Source of the DNA: Gemmatimonadota bacterium
GTDB taxonomy: Bacteria; Gemmatimonadota; Gemmatimonadetes; Gemmatimonadales; Gemmatimonadaceae
Length of the DNA: 64,000 nt
Assembly (NCBI GenBank): GCA_031127225.1
Contig: JARIEV010000003.1
Coordinates: forward strand, 1 to 64,000
Direction: 5' to 3'
Part shown: positions 38,912-51,792 of the stretch, one piece after another
How the letters are laid out: every line of letters begins with the position of its first letter
Numbering within the stretch: the stretch's first letter is position 1
Program-made: the position numbers and the translations under genes
Notes under the pieces: model-generated
Told to the model about the DNA's origin: nothing
What the model saw: the letters and a program-made list of their open reading frames with translations, nothing else
Database searches by the model: none

Positions 38912-40832
38912 AGTCCGGCTGCATCCCCCGCGGCCTCCGCACCCTATTCACTTTCGCCGTATCTAGCCACGCGTTCACCTGCCGGGCCGCCAGCGGGAAC
39001 GCCAGGGTTGGATTCGACGCCGGTGCCATCGATTCCGACATCCGCGAGAACCGCCCCGAGCGGACGTCGGTGAAGGTGGTGAGCACCACCACGGAATCCC
39101 CGCGCGTGCTGACCATGCCGGTCACGACGTAGTCCGCACGCAGCCCCCACCCCACGCTCATCCGGTCGGGCATGGTCCGCATGGCGCGCTCCGTGAGGGT
39201 ATCGGTGACGACGTCGTAGCGATCGGAGGGAAGCGCTGCCCGGACGTCGCGCGCGACGGCGCGCGTGGTCGCGGCATATTCGCGTTTGCCGGTTGCGTTC
39301 GCGTAGGGCGTGACGACGACGCGCACCCGACCGTCGGTGGACGGCGCCAACATGGGGGTCAGCGTGGTCGGTGCGCGCGGCACATCGATGCGCGCGATTT
39401 GCGGCAGGCGTCGCATGGCACTGTCCATCTGCAGCAGCGCGCGCGCCATCGAGTCGGCGAAGATCCGACCCACCTCGGCGAGCAACTGCTCCCGATCGAC
39501 CGTGGTGGCGGTGCCGTTCGCACTGCGAATCCGGACCTGCGCCTCGCCGGGCGAGGCGGAGATGGCCGGCACGGCGGCGCCGGGCGTCTGGGTGGCCGTG
39601 GGCGCGGCGCTGCGCCGGACGGCGTCCGACCGCAGTTGGCGTGCGCTGACGGCGGCGGCGATCGCCAGTGACTCGGCGTGGCTGATCACCACCGCGACCG
39701 GTACGGACGAGGCGCGGTCGGACAGATCACGATAGACGGTGTCCACGTGGGTCGCTGCCGACTCCGGCGGCACCACGGACATCGTGCGCGCGCGATCCCC
39801 GCCCGGGCCCGCATCGCGCGCGTCGGGCATCGAATCTCCCGACGCGGCCGCTGAGTCCCGGCGCGAGCCCTGCGTGCCTTGCAGGACCACGTAGGACGCG
39901 ACGGCGACCACGATACCACCCGCCAGCACGGCGGCGCGCGCCACGACGGGACGGCGCGCCACGGCCACTGTCCGCGCGGTGGCGCTCGACATGGGCGGCA
40001 GTGCTTCGAGCGCCGCGAGCAGGGCACGCGCGGTGGCCGGACGCTTGTCGGCATCCTTTTCGAGGCAGCGCATGATCAGCGTCGACAGCGACTGCGGAAT
40101 GTCGGTGACCGAGAGGTGCGGTGCGGCCGGCATCTGGGTGAGTTGCGCGGCGAGTGTCGCTTGCGGCGAGGCGCCGGTGAAGGGCGAACGGCCCGTGAGC
40201 AGTTCATACGCCACCAGACCGACGCCGTAGATATCGACGCGATGATCGGCGGCCGGGTCGGCGGCCAGTTGTTCGGGGGCCATGTAGGCTGGGGTCCCGA
40301 TCGCCATGCCCGTCGTGGTGCTGCCATGGACGGGGATTGCCAGACTGAGTGCCTTCGCCACTCCGAAGTCGGACACCAGCGCGTGCATGCCTGACGTGAG
40401 AATATTGTCCGGCTTGATGTCGCGATGCACGATGCCGAGCTCATGCGCGTAGGCGAGCGCATCGACCACGTCATGCAGGATGCGCACCACATCGCGCGGA
40501 GGGAGCCGCTGCACCGCATCGAGTGTACCGCGCAGCGATTCGCCCTCGATATACGGCATCGAAAACCAGAGCAGGCCATCGTCGTCGCCGGCCGACAGCA
40601 ACGGTACGATGTGCGGATGCTGCAGCTGGGCCGCCAGTTGGATTTCCCGGCGGAAGCGCTCCACGTTGATGCCGGCCGCCAATTCGGGGGGGAGCACCTT
40701 CACGACGACGCGGCGCTGCAGTGCGCGCTCCGTGGCCACGAACACCCGGGACATGCCGGCTCCGCCGAGCTCCCGTTCAATCAGGAAATCGGCGTCGAGG
40801 GCGCGCTGCAGTCGGTGCTGGAAGTCGTTCAC
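38910..40832 (-). CDS. Membrane-anchored Ser/Thr protein kinase with C-terminal FlgO/TolB-like extracytoplasmic domain
   Basis: ELGGAGMSRVFVATE, HRDIKPDNIL, SDFGVAKAL, GTPAYMAPEQL; TM segment AVLAGGIVVAVASYVVL; C-terminal RVVVTPYANATGKREYAAT...YVVTGMVSTRGDSVVVLTTFTDVRSG. Confidence 0.88.
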   Translation of the reverse strand: MNDFQHRLQRALDADFLIERELGGAGMSRVFVATERALQRRVVVKVLPPELAAGINVERFRREIQLAAQLQHPHIVPLLSAGDDDGLLWFSMPYIEGESLRGTLDAVQRLPPRDVVRILHDVVDALAYAHELGIVHRDIKPDNILTSGMHALVSDFGVAKALSLAIPVHGSTTTGMAIGTPAYMAPEQLAADPAADHRVDIYGVGLVAYELLTGRSPFTGASPQATLAAQLTQMPAAPHLSVTDIPQSLSTLIMRCLEKDADKRPATARALLAALEALPPMSSATARTVAVARRPVVARAAVLAGGIVVAVASYVVLQGTQGSRRDSAAASGDSMPDARDAGPGGDRARTMSVVPPESAATHVDTVYRDLSDRASSVPVAVVISHAESLAIAAAVSARQLRSDAVRRSAAPTATQTPGAAVPAISASPGEAQVRIRSANGTATTVDREQLLAEVGRIFADSMARALLQMDSAMRRLPQIARIDVPRAPTTLTPMLAPSTDGRVRVVVTPYANATGKREYAATTRAVARDVRAALPSDRYDVVTDTLTERAMRTMPDRMSVGWGLRADYVVTGMVSTRGDSVVVLTTFTDVRSGRFSRMSESMAPASNPTLAFPLAARQVNAWLDTAKVNRVRRPRGMQPD

Positions 40833-41008
40833 GGGTTACTCACTCACGGAAAACCACGGGCTCCGGCGTCGTCAGTCACCACGGTCCGTCCGGTCGCCGT
40901 CGGCGACGCCGTGACCGGTTGCCGCATCGTTCTGCCCACACGTACGTTACCACCGTCCTGCTGTTAACGCCCATGTCGAGAGCCGGCCGCGATGCCGGAG
41001 GGGGCCTG

Positions 41009-41644
41009 ATGTCTATCGTGAAAGGAGCGCTGGCGAGCCGCCTCGTCGGTCGTGCGCGTTTTCAGTGCCGTCGACTGCCTTCGGCGCTCGCCGTGACCAG
41101 TGTCCTGCTCGGCGCGGCGGGGTGTGCGAGCACCGGCGCGTCGAAGAGCGGGGACTTTGGTACGGGCTCCGTACAGACGGCCGTGCTGCAGAACGCCCAA
41201 GGGGCCGCGCGGGGCATCAATCTCGTCTCGACGACCGAGGTGAACAGTTCCCTCGTCGCGGCCTCCGTCGAGGCCGCGTGGGCCGCGCTGCAGTCGGCAT
41301 ACACCACGCTCGGTATTCCGGTCACGGAACTCAATGCGCCCCAGCGGACGATTGGCAACCCAGCCTATCGCGTCCGGCGCCGCATCGGCGATGTGCCCAC
41401 CATGCGGGCGCTCGACTGCGGCGGCGATTCCGGGATGCCAAATGCGGAGACGTATCAACTCCTGCTGAGCGTCAAATCGCGGATCATCCCCAGTGATGCT
41501 GGCGGGAGCGTGGTCCAGACGACCATCGAGGGTACCGGCCGGAACGCGACGACGGCGGCCAGCAGCGACGTCCGGTGTTCCTCAATGGGGGCGCTCGAGA
41601 AGCGGATCGCCGACCTCGTGAAAGCGCGGGTCGCCGCGAAGTAG
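41009..41644 (+). CDS. Hypothetical lipoprotein
   Basis: Lipobox VLLGAAGC; divergent from kinase. Confidence 0.6.
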   Translation: MSIVKGALASRLVGRARFQCRRLPSALAVTSVLLGAAGCASTGASKSGDFGTGSVQTAVLQNAQGAARGINLVSTTEVNSSLVAASVEAAWAALQSAYTTLGIPVTELNAPQRTIGNPAYRVRRRIGDVPTMRALDCGGDSGMPNAETYQLLLSVKSRIIPSDAGGSVVQTTIEGTGRNATTAASSDVRCSSMGALEKRIADLVKARVAAK

Positions 41645-41673
41645 GACGTGGTGAGCGGGGATGGCTCCCCCCG

Positions 41674-41702
41674 TTGACCCACCCCCCGCTCAGGACTAAG
41701 CT
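41674..41702 (+). promoter_or_regulatory. Putative sigma70-type promoter upstream of rpsL
   Basis: TTGACC - 17 bp - TAAGCT. Confidence 0.45.
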
Positions 41703-41815
41703 TAGGGTTCTGTTCCGTGCCGCCGCAGCCTTGGGTCATTCCGGTCGCGGCGATCCACGTAGATGTCGGAGTTCGAACACCCGGTCGGTCAGGCCGTCCG
41801 GGCAACCATCCTAGA

Positions 41816-42228
<413 letters not shown>

Positions 42229-42232
<4 letters not shown>

Positions 42233-42699
42233 GCCGCCGCAAAAGCGCAGTAAAGCGCACCGTCCTTCCTGACGCCCGCTACGACAGCCAGACCGTCTCG
42301 AAGTTCATCAACAACCTGATGATTCAGGGCAAGAAGTCCACCGCCGAAGGGATCTTCTACGGCGCGATGGACATCGTGGAAGCCAAGACCAGCCAGCCGG
42401 GCGTGGGTGTGTTCAAGCAGGCGTTGAACAACCTCAAGCCGGTGGTCGAAGTGAAGAGCCGCCGCGTCGGCGGCGCCACGTACCAGGTGCCGGTCGAAGT
42501 CCGTCAGGACCGTCGTTCCGCCCTCGCCATGCGTTGGCTCATCGGGTATTCGCGCGACCGCAACGAGAAGTCGATGGCTGAGAAGCTGGCGGCCGAAGTG
42601 CTCGCGGCGAGCCGTGGCGAAGGGAATGCGATCAAGAAGAAAGAAGACACGCATCGCATGGCCGAAGCCAACAAGGCGTTCGCGCACTACCGCTGGTAG
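42229..42699 (+). CDS. rpsG: 30S ribosomal protein S7
   Basis: GTG start overlapping rpsL stop; [41 protein letters not shown]. Confidence 0.97.
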
Positions 42700-42720
42700 T
42701 TCCGGAACACCAGGTATGAT

Positions 42721-42756
42721 GAAGGCCCCTGCGACATGCGTGTCGCAGGGGCCTTC
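42721..42756. terminator. Perfect 16-bp stem hairpin after rpsG
   Basis: GAAGGCCCCTGCGACA-TGCG-TGTCGCAGGGGCCTTC. Confidence 0.8.
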
Positions 42757-42760
42757 ATCG

Positions 42761-42788
42761 TTGCCCGCGGTCCGTTGCCCACGGTCCG
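42761..42788. repeat. Tandem 14-mer x2 (alternating heptamers)
   Basis: TTGCCCGCGGTCCG TTGCCCACGGTCCG. Confidence 0.85.
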
Positions 42789-42797
42789 CTGAACGCG

Positions 42798-43847
42798 CTA
42801 CCGAGTGCTTTGCCCGTCTGCAGAGGCCATGACCGCACCGTAGACCACGGCCCCGGGGAGCAGGCGGATCGTCGGGGCGCTGACCGTGGTGCGTACTGAC
42901 GCGGACCCTACGACCGCGGCTTCGATGGCGACGGCAAATTCTGAAATGACCGGACCGCCCACACGGGCGCCGTTCCGGATCATCACGCGTGAGCGGGCGG
43001 AGCACGATCCCGTGACGATGGCGCCCGCCTGGACTTCCAGCGCGCCGTGCGCCTTGATCGAGCCCGTCACGCGCGCGCCGGATTCCACGATCACATCGCC
43101 TGTCGCGATGGCCGACCCGACCAAGGCGCAGCCAGCGGGGATCGTCAGGTCTCCGTACACCCGCCAGTAGTTCGTCCCCATCGAATCCGCATTGCCCGGT
43201 TCGAAGCGCTCATACACTCCGGTCGTGGCCGGAGGCACATCGGCCGCTCCGGTACCGACGACACGGATGATTCCCGCCTCCATCCGTTGAAACGTGACAT
43301 CGGGGGCCAGTGTGATCTGACGATCGGAGGTGGCCCGCCCGATCAGTGCCGATCCCTCCCCCACCTCGAGGATGCCGCGCGCGTGTACCCATCGCAGCAC
43401 CGTGGACCGTGGACCCAGCGTCACATCGCGCTGCCCGAGCAGCGCCCGGTACGAAACCGACGCGCTGCCGTTGAGCGTGAGGCGCGCCAAGCACTCGCTG
43501 GACAGCTCGGCGCCTTCGGGGAGCGGGGAGCTGTCCATGAGGACCACGACGTCGCGGATCGGCTTCCGGTCGCCGCGAATCGGGCTTGCCTGCGAATGGG
43601 TGCGCACGACGGATCCGTCGGCGAGCCGAGGCGGCACCATCGTCCCCAGCAGTCCCTCTTCCATGGCACGCCTGGCGAAGGATTCGGCGAAGAAGGTGAG
43701 CTGTCCCGCATCGTTGCCGACAGCATTTAGCGGGGCGGCGTCGCGTGGGCGCAGCAATTCGCCGAAGGCGGGGATGAGCGGCAGCGCCATCCAGGCTAGC
43801 ATCGCTACCAGTAACAGGCCGAAGGCCACTTCCGGTGGCAGCGTCAT
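42798..43847 (-). CDS. Membrane-anchored polymer-forming bactofilin-like protein
   Basis: N-terminal TM; repeated IPAGCALVGSAIATGDVIVESGARVTGSIKAHGALEVQAGAIVTGSCSARSRVMIRNGARVGG. Confidence 0.65.
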   Translation of the reverse strand: MTLPPEVAFGLLLVAMLAWMALPLIPAFGELLRPRDAAPLNAVGNDAGQLTFFAESFARRAMEEGLLGTMVPPRLADGSVVRTHSQASPIRGDRKPIRDVVVLMDSSPLPEGAELSSECLARLTLNGSASVSYRALLGQRDVTLGPRSTVLRWVHARGILEVGEGSALIGRATSDRQITLAPDVTFQRMEAGIIRVVGTGAADVPPATTGVYERFEPGNADSMGTNYWRVYGDLTIPAGCALVGSAIATGDVIVESGARVTGSIKAHGALEVQAGAIVTGSCSARSRVMIRNGARVGGPVISEFAVAIEAAVVGSASVRTTVSAPTIRLLPGAVVYGAVMASADGQSTR

Positions 43848-45145
43848 GCGGATGCTCCCGGAGCGGATCCCGTGCCCTTGCCGCCGTTGCTACGCACCGC
43901 GCGGTGCCGTTCGGTTTTCTGCCACTGCATGGGCTGCCCGCGCAGCCAGGAGGCACGGGAGAGTGCCGCGCGGCCCACGGCGAAGGTACTCACGAGGAAC
44001 CCGAGAAAGAGAAACGGTAACATCCGAATGCGCTCGCGCGACCCGTCAAGACGGCTGGCGGCAGCGACCTGAAAGAAGGCGGCGAAGTTACCGACGGTAT
44101 TGAATGACGCAATCGCCAGGACTGTGACGCGCCCCCATGCCGGTGGATAGCCGACATAGAAGAGGGTGATCGTGCACATCCACCCGATCATCAGCACGAT
44201 CGGCACCATGAACACCCCCAGCATCAGCACGCCGTCGACGATTTGCACCGTGGGCAACGCCCGGCGATTGCGGATGAGCTGGAAGACATACCGGCGCAAT
44301 GCCTGATTGTGTCCCTTCGCCCACCGCTTGATCTGGCGGATCCGCGACTCCCAGGTCTCCGGCACTTCTTCGTAGCACTCTGAGCGGTTCTGGTACACGA
44401 CATCCCAGCCGTTCATGACGAGGCGCACGGTCAGGTCCGTGTCCTCCGCGAGCGAGTCGGTCCGCCATCCGCCCACGTGTTCGAGCGCGGCGCGCCGCAC
44501 ACCGCCGACGGTGCCGCCGTACTGCGGCACGAGGCGCAGATTCATGCGCGCCTGCTGATCGACCTGATACCCACCGGCCCGCTCCAAGTCGAGCATGCGG
44601 GTGAGCAGTGACAGTCCGACATTCAGCGGCACAACCCGGCCCATCACCGCACCAACTTCGGGATCAAAGAACGGGGAGACCAACTGCTTGAGCAGCCGCT
44701 GACCGGGGATATAGTCAGCATCAAAGACCAAGTGGATCTCGCCCTGATGCTTCGCCATCGCCTCTTCGAGCGCGGCTGCCTTGCCGGGGGTGCCGCCATC
44801 ACGCAGAAAGGGGAGAATCAGATCTGGGTAGTTGGCCGCATACTCGAGGAGAATCGCGCGCGTGTCGTCTTCCGAGCGGTCATCGATGGGCACGATGCGC
44901 AGCCGATCAAGCGGGTAGTCGCAGGTGAGCAGCGCGTCCATTGAATCGCGCACCACGCGGGATTCATTGTGCGCGGGCACGAAGACGATCAGCGACGGCC
45001 AGTCGGCCTGCATGATGTCGACGAAGGGCTGCCGATGCCGGCCGAAGAGCCTGTTGAGGGTGAAGAAATAGTGCCGCAGCGTGTAGATCGCGAGCACGAT
45101 GATGCAGAACCAGAGACCGAGATTGGCCAGCGAGACGAGGGTCAT
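43844..45145 (-). CDS. Processive family-2 glycosyltransferase (membrane)
   Basis: VPAHNESRVVRDSMDALL, VFDADYIPG, RQIKRWAKGHNQAL (QxxRW), C-terminal TM segments. Confidence 0.88.
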   Translation of the reverse strand: MTLVSLANLGLWFCIIVLAIYTLRHYFFTLNRLFGRHRQPFVDIMQADWPSLIVFVPAHNESRVVRDSMDALLTCDYPLDRLRIVPIDDRSEDDTRAILLEYAANYPDLILPFLRDGGTPGKAAALEEAMAKHQGEIHLVFDADYIPGQRLLKQLVSPFFDPEVGAVMGRVVPLNVGLSLLTRMLDLERAGGYQVDQQARMNLRLVPQYGGTVGGVRRAALEHVGGWRTDSLAEDTDLTVRLVMNGWDVVYQNRSECYEEVPETWESRIRQIKRWAKGHNQALRRYVFQLIRNRRALPTVQIVDGVLMLGVFMVPIVLMIGWMCTITLFYVGYPPAWGRVTVLAIASFNTVGNFAAFFQVAAASRLDGSRERIRMLPFLFLGFLVSTFAVGRAALSRASWLRGQPMQWQKTERHRAVRSNGGKGTGSAPGASA

Positions 45146-46095
45146 GCGTTGCCCCCGTCACGGCCGTTTGTCGGTCCCGAGGGTACCGCGGGGCTGCCGA
45201 ATGACGGGGTAATGGCACGCACGGAAGCGGGTGTCGGGCGGGCACGATTCAGCGTACGCGCCGCCGAGGCGGGCGGACGCCGATCGGCGGAGTCGAGCGG
45301 GCCGTCGGAACGCCAGCTCATGCCCCATCCGTACAACGCCACGTAGACGAACACGTCGAGCAGCACGCCGAAGACGAGAAAAAGTATCGGCAACGCGAGC
45401 AGGGACAACCGGTGAAGCAGCCACGCATGCACCGTGGCCTGCAATGGGAGCAGCACGGCCAGGTGGCCGAGCAGCATCAGCGCCATCGCGGCCTTCTGCC
45501 AGAGCTGAAAATCGAAGATGTAAAAGGTAAACGCGACCAGAAACGGCGCGAGCAGCAGGATCACCACGCCGCACACGAGCAACCCGTTGATGTAGTCCGG
45601 CAGGTTGTAGGAAAACGGCGGCGCGGCGAAGGTGAACCACAGTTGCGCGGTCAGCTGCAGGACGGCGAGTGCGCGGGCCAGATAGGCGAACGGCGTGAGG
45701 CGTCCGCGCAACATCGCGCCGGCGAGCGCGAGGAGCAGCATGACAAGCCATCCCCCTTGCAGCTGTCCAGCCGTTGGCCATCCCGCGGACGCCGTGAAAA
45801 ACGGTACGGCGGTTGCCGCGAGCTCGAGGTCGATGACCCGAGTGGCCACGCCACCGGTGAGCCCGAGCGGCGGTTGCACCCACTCAAAGAAGGCGCGCCA
45901 CCGCTCCATGAGCGGGTCGAGGAACAGGAGCATGACGGAGGCGAAGATCGCGGGCAGCACGATCAGGTCGATCACGAGCGTCCAGGACACCTCGAGGCCG
46001 ATCATGGCGCGGTGCGGGGCGATCTTGCCGCCCCGGAATCCGCGATTGCTCAGCGACTCGGTCCGGCGGGACAGCTTCCCAGTGATGCGTGACAC
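45142..46095 (-). CDS. Polytopic membrane protein of the envelope island
   Basis: Multiple hydrophobic helices; 4-bp overlap with GT2 gene. Confidence 0.65.
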   Translation of the reverse strand: MSRITGKLSRRTESLSNRGFRGGKIAPHRAMIGLEVSWTLVIDLIVLPAIFASVMLLFLDPLMERWRAFFEWVQPPLGLTGGVATRVIDLELAATAVPFFTASAGWPTAGQLQGGWLVMLLLALAGAMLRGRLTPFAYLARALAVLQLTAQLWFTFAAPPFSYNLPDYINGLLVCGVVILLLAPFLVAFTFYIFDFQLWQKAAMALMLLGHLAVLLPLQATVHAWLLHRLSLLALPILFLVFGVLLDVFVYVALYGWGMSWRSDGPLDSADRRPPASAARTLNRARPTPASVRAITPSFGSPAVPSGPTNGRDGGNA

Positions 46096-46168
46096 TTAGC
46101 GGTTTCTCCGCAGCACGAGTGTGAGCGCGGCAGCTCCGCCCCCGGTGATGCGGCGTCCCGCGCGCGGC

Positions 46169-47377
46169 TCACCCGGCACGAGACAGTCGCTCCAGTGTGG
46201 CGTTCACCTCTTGGTGATCCAGGCGCCGCGGACCACTGCGTTCCCGCGGATGGCGCAGCAGGGTGTCGATCACCTCAGCGATCCGGAAGCCGGCACGGCC
46301 GTCTCCGAACGGATTGACGCCCGAGGTCCGTGACAGATAGGCCTCCGGATCGGTGAGCAGCGCCGAGGCACGCGAGAGAATGCGCGCGGCATCGGTGCCG
46401 ACGAGTTCACCGAAGCCGGACCGCAGCACCTCGGGGCGCTCCGTGGTGTCCCGCAGCACGAAAATCGGCTTGCGAAACGACGGCACCTCTTCCTGAATGC
46501 CGCCGGAATCCGACAGCACGAAGAAGCATCGCCGGATGATCTCGAGCAGCTCGGGATAGGGAAGCGGATCGAGCAGGAAAATGCGCGGCACGTCGCCGAG
46601 GCGCCGGAATACCACGTCACGCACCCTGGGATTGAGATGCACGGGGAACGCGATCACGACGTCGTCGTGCAACCGGACAATCGACTCAAGGGCGTCGCAT
46701 ATCGCATCGAGATGCTCGCCCAGCGATTCTCGCCGGTGGACGGTGGTGAGCAGGACACGGTGCGTGTCCCACGGTAGATCATTCAGCGACGCGGTCTCGA
46801 AGGTGGCGCGGGGCGGCACCATCTGGAGCGCATCGACCACGGTGTTTCCGGTGACGAAGATGTCACCCTCCGGGATGCCTTCGGAGATCAGGTTGTTGCG
46901 GGCTTCGGTGGTCGGCGCGAAGTGCACGTTCGCGGTGCAGGTCGCGATGCGGCGGTTAACCTCTTCCGGAAACGGGCTGGAGAGGTCGAACGACCGGAGG
47001 CCGGCTTCGATATGCCCAATTGGCACACCCTGGTAAAAACCGGCCAGGCACGCGGCGGTCACCGTCGAGGTGTCGCCCTGCACCAAGAGGAAGTCCGGCT
47101 TGACGTCAAGAAAACAGTCGGTGAGTGCGGCGAGCGCCCGGGACGTGAAGACCCCCAGGTTCTGCCCGTTCTGCATGAGGCCGAGGTCGATGTGCGGTAC
47201 GATGCCGAACACGTCGAGTGCCTGCTTGAGCATCTCCCGGTGCTGCGTGGTCGCGATGACCAGCGGTTCGAGATGGGGATGCTCGTGAATGGCCCGCACG
47301 ACGGGCGCCATCTTGATGGCCTCCGGGCGGGTGCCGATGACAATCGAGACGCGATGCGTAACCTGTGGAGCGGTCAT
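46169..47377 (-). CDS. wecB: UDP-N-acetylglucosamine 2-epimerase (non-hydrolysing)
   Basis: VSIVIGTRPEAIKMAPVVRAI; VQGDTSTVTAACLAGFYQGVPIGHIEAGLRS; PFPEEVNRRIA; SDSGGIQEE. Confidence 0.95.
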   Translation of the reverse strand: MTAPQVTHRVSIVIGTRPEAIKMAPVVRAIHEHPHLEPLVIATTQHREMLKQALDVFGIVPHIDLGLMQNGQNLGVFTSRALAALTDCFLDVKPDFLLVQGDTSTVTAACLAGFYQGVPIGHIEAGLRSFDLSSPFPEEVNRRIATCTANVHFAPTTEARNNLISEGIPEGDIFVTGNTVVDALQMVPPRATFETASLNDLPWDTHRVLLTTVHRRESLGEHLDAICDALESIVRLHDDVVIAFPVHLNPRVRDVVFRRLGDVPRIFLLDPLPYPELLEIIRRCFFVLSDSGGIQEEVPSFRKPIFVLRDTTERPEVLRSGFGELVGTDAARILSRASALLTDPEAYLSRTSGVNPFGDGRAGFRIAEVIDTLLRHPRERSGPRRLDHQEVNATLERLSRAG

Positions 47378-47504
47378 CAGCGGGTGGGTGCCGGAAGCTG
47401 GGGTGTCCTGGTCGTGCCCGTACCGGACGCGACCACCTAAAGATGAGGAAGCACTGATATTATAGTCGCCTATGCCCACATGGCGCTCCTGTCCGCCGAC
47501 CGGC

Positions 47505-47556
47505 CGCGGTGAGGTTGCGGGGTGAGGCTGCGCGGTGAGGTTGCGCGGTGAGGTTG
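47505..47556. repeat. Tandem 13-mer x4
   Basis: CGCGGTGAGGTTG, CGGGGTGAGGCTG, CGCGGTGAGGTTG, CGCGGTGAGGTTG. Confidence 0.9.
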
Positions 47557-47882
47557 CGCCACCGTCGTGGGCCGCGCGCACGGCTCCGGGTTGACTTCCC
47601 CGCCGGACTCGCCCATGTTGCCTATCTACCACCGGACGCGCCGTGTTGGCTCGGGCGGTGAGAGAGCACCACGTACCACTGTCCCGGCGATCTGCGGCCG
47701 GGCGCCCTATGGGCCACCTTCCGAGGTGGGGGCGTGTCGCCACGAGGGTTTTCCCTCGAGTCGATCACGCACGCTGTACCGGCTTCGCCGCTCGATCTGT
47801 GATCGTATCGCGCGAAGCTCCCGACAAGCAACGCAGCCAATTTGACGTCGGTCACGGAGTCCGCAGTTCTCTGTGTCCGGCG

Positions 47883-47926
47883 CGCCTGGGTCCCCACTCG
47901 CGCACCAGCGGCGAGTGCACCCGGCG
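47883..47926 (+). other. Extended imperfect hairpin in fusA leader
   Basis: CGCC(T)GGGT(ccc)CACTCGC-loop-GCGAGTG(c)ACCCGGCG. Confidence 0.4.
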
Positions 47927-48041
47927 GCAGCGGATGGATACCGGTCTCGCGCAAAGGCGAGGCGACAGGTCCAGCCGTTTTTTTGCTGGTCCACTTCTCG
48001 TCAAACATTGGCTCCGCGCAAGCGGGACGCCGCCGACAACT

Positions 48042-50162
<2,121 letters not shown>

Positions 50163-50204
50163 GCCTCACCCACTCATTCACTACCCAATTACAAGAACCG
50201 AACC

Positions 50205-51404
<1,200 letters not shown>

Positions 51405-51422
51405 TCAGAAGCATCGGGTGTG

Positions 51423-51452
51423 CCGCGGCCGGTTCGCATGAATCGGCCGCGG
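51423..51452 (+). terminator. Stem-loop between tuf and rpsJ
   Basis: CCGCGGCCGGTTC-GCAT-GAATCGGCCGCGG, 13-bp stem with one G-U; no U-tract. Confidence 0.5.
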
Positions 51453-51483
51453 TGTGCCAGGTGGTTCTCTACCAGGAATTCAG

Positions 51484-51792
51484 ATGGCTGGCCGCATTCG
51501 TATTCGCCTCAAGGCTTTTGACCACGCCGTGATCGACCAGGCGTCGGCCGATATCGTTCGCACCGCTGAAAAGACGGGCGCACAGGTGTCGGGTCCGATC
51601 CCTCTGCCCACGAAGACGCAGCGTTGGACGGTTTTGCGCTCGCCGCACGTGGACAAGAAGTCGCGCGAGCAGTTCGAACTGAAGACGCACAAGCGCGTGA
51701 TCGACATTCTCGATTCGCGTGCCGGCACGGTGGACGCGCTGACGAAGCTCGATCTCCCGGCGGGTGTGGACGTCGAAATCAAGGTTGAGTAG
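51484..51792 (+). CDS. rpsJ: 30S ribosomal protein S10
   Basis: [40 protein letters not shown]. Confidence 0.98.
   Translation: MAGRIRIRLKAFDHAVIDQASADIVRTAEKTGAQVSGPIPLPTKTQRWTVLRSPHVDKKSREQFELKTHKRVIDILDSRAGTVDALTKLDLPAGVDVEIKVE

Noticed and set aside
47378-47743. N-terminal extension of the wecB ORF
   Set aside because: WecB homology begins at MTAPQVTHRVSIVIGTRPEA (47377); extension spans the tandem repeats.
47643-48041. N-terminal extension of the fusA ORF
   Set aside because: EF-G homology begins at 48042 ([15 protein letters not shown]); upstream residues are low-complexity and better explained as 5' UTR.
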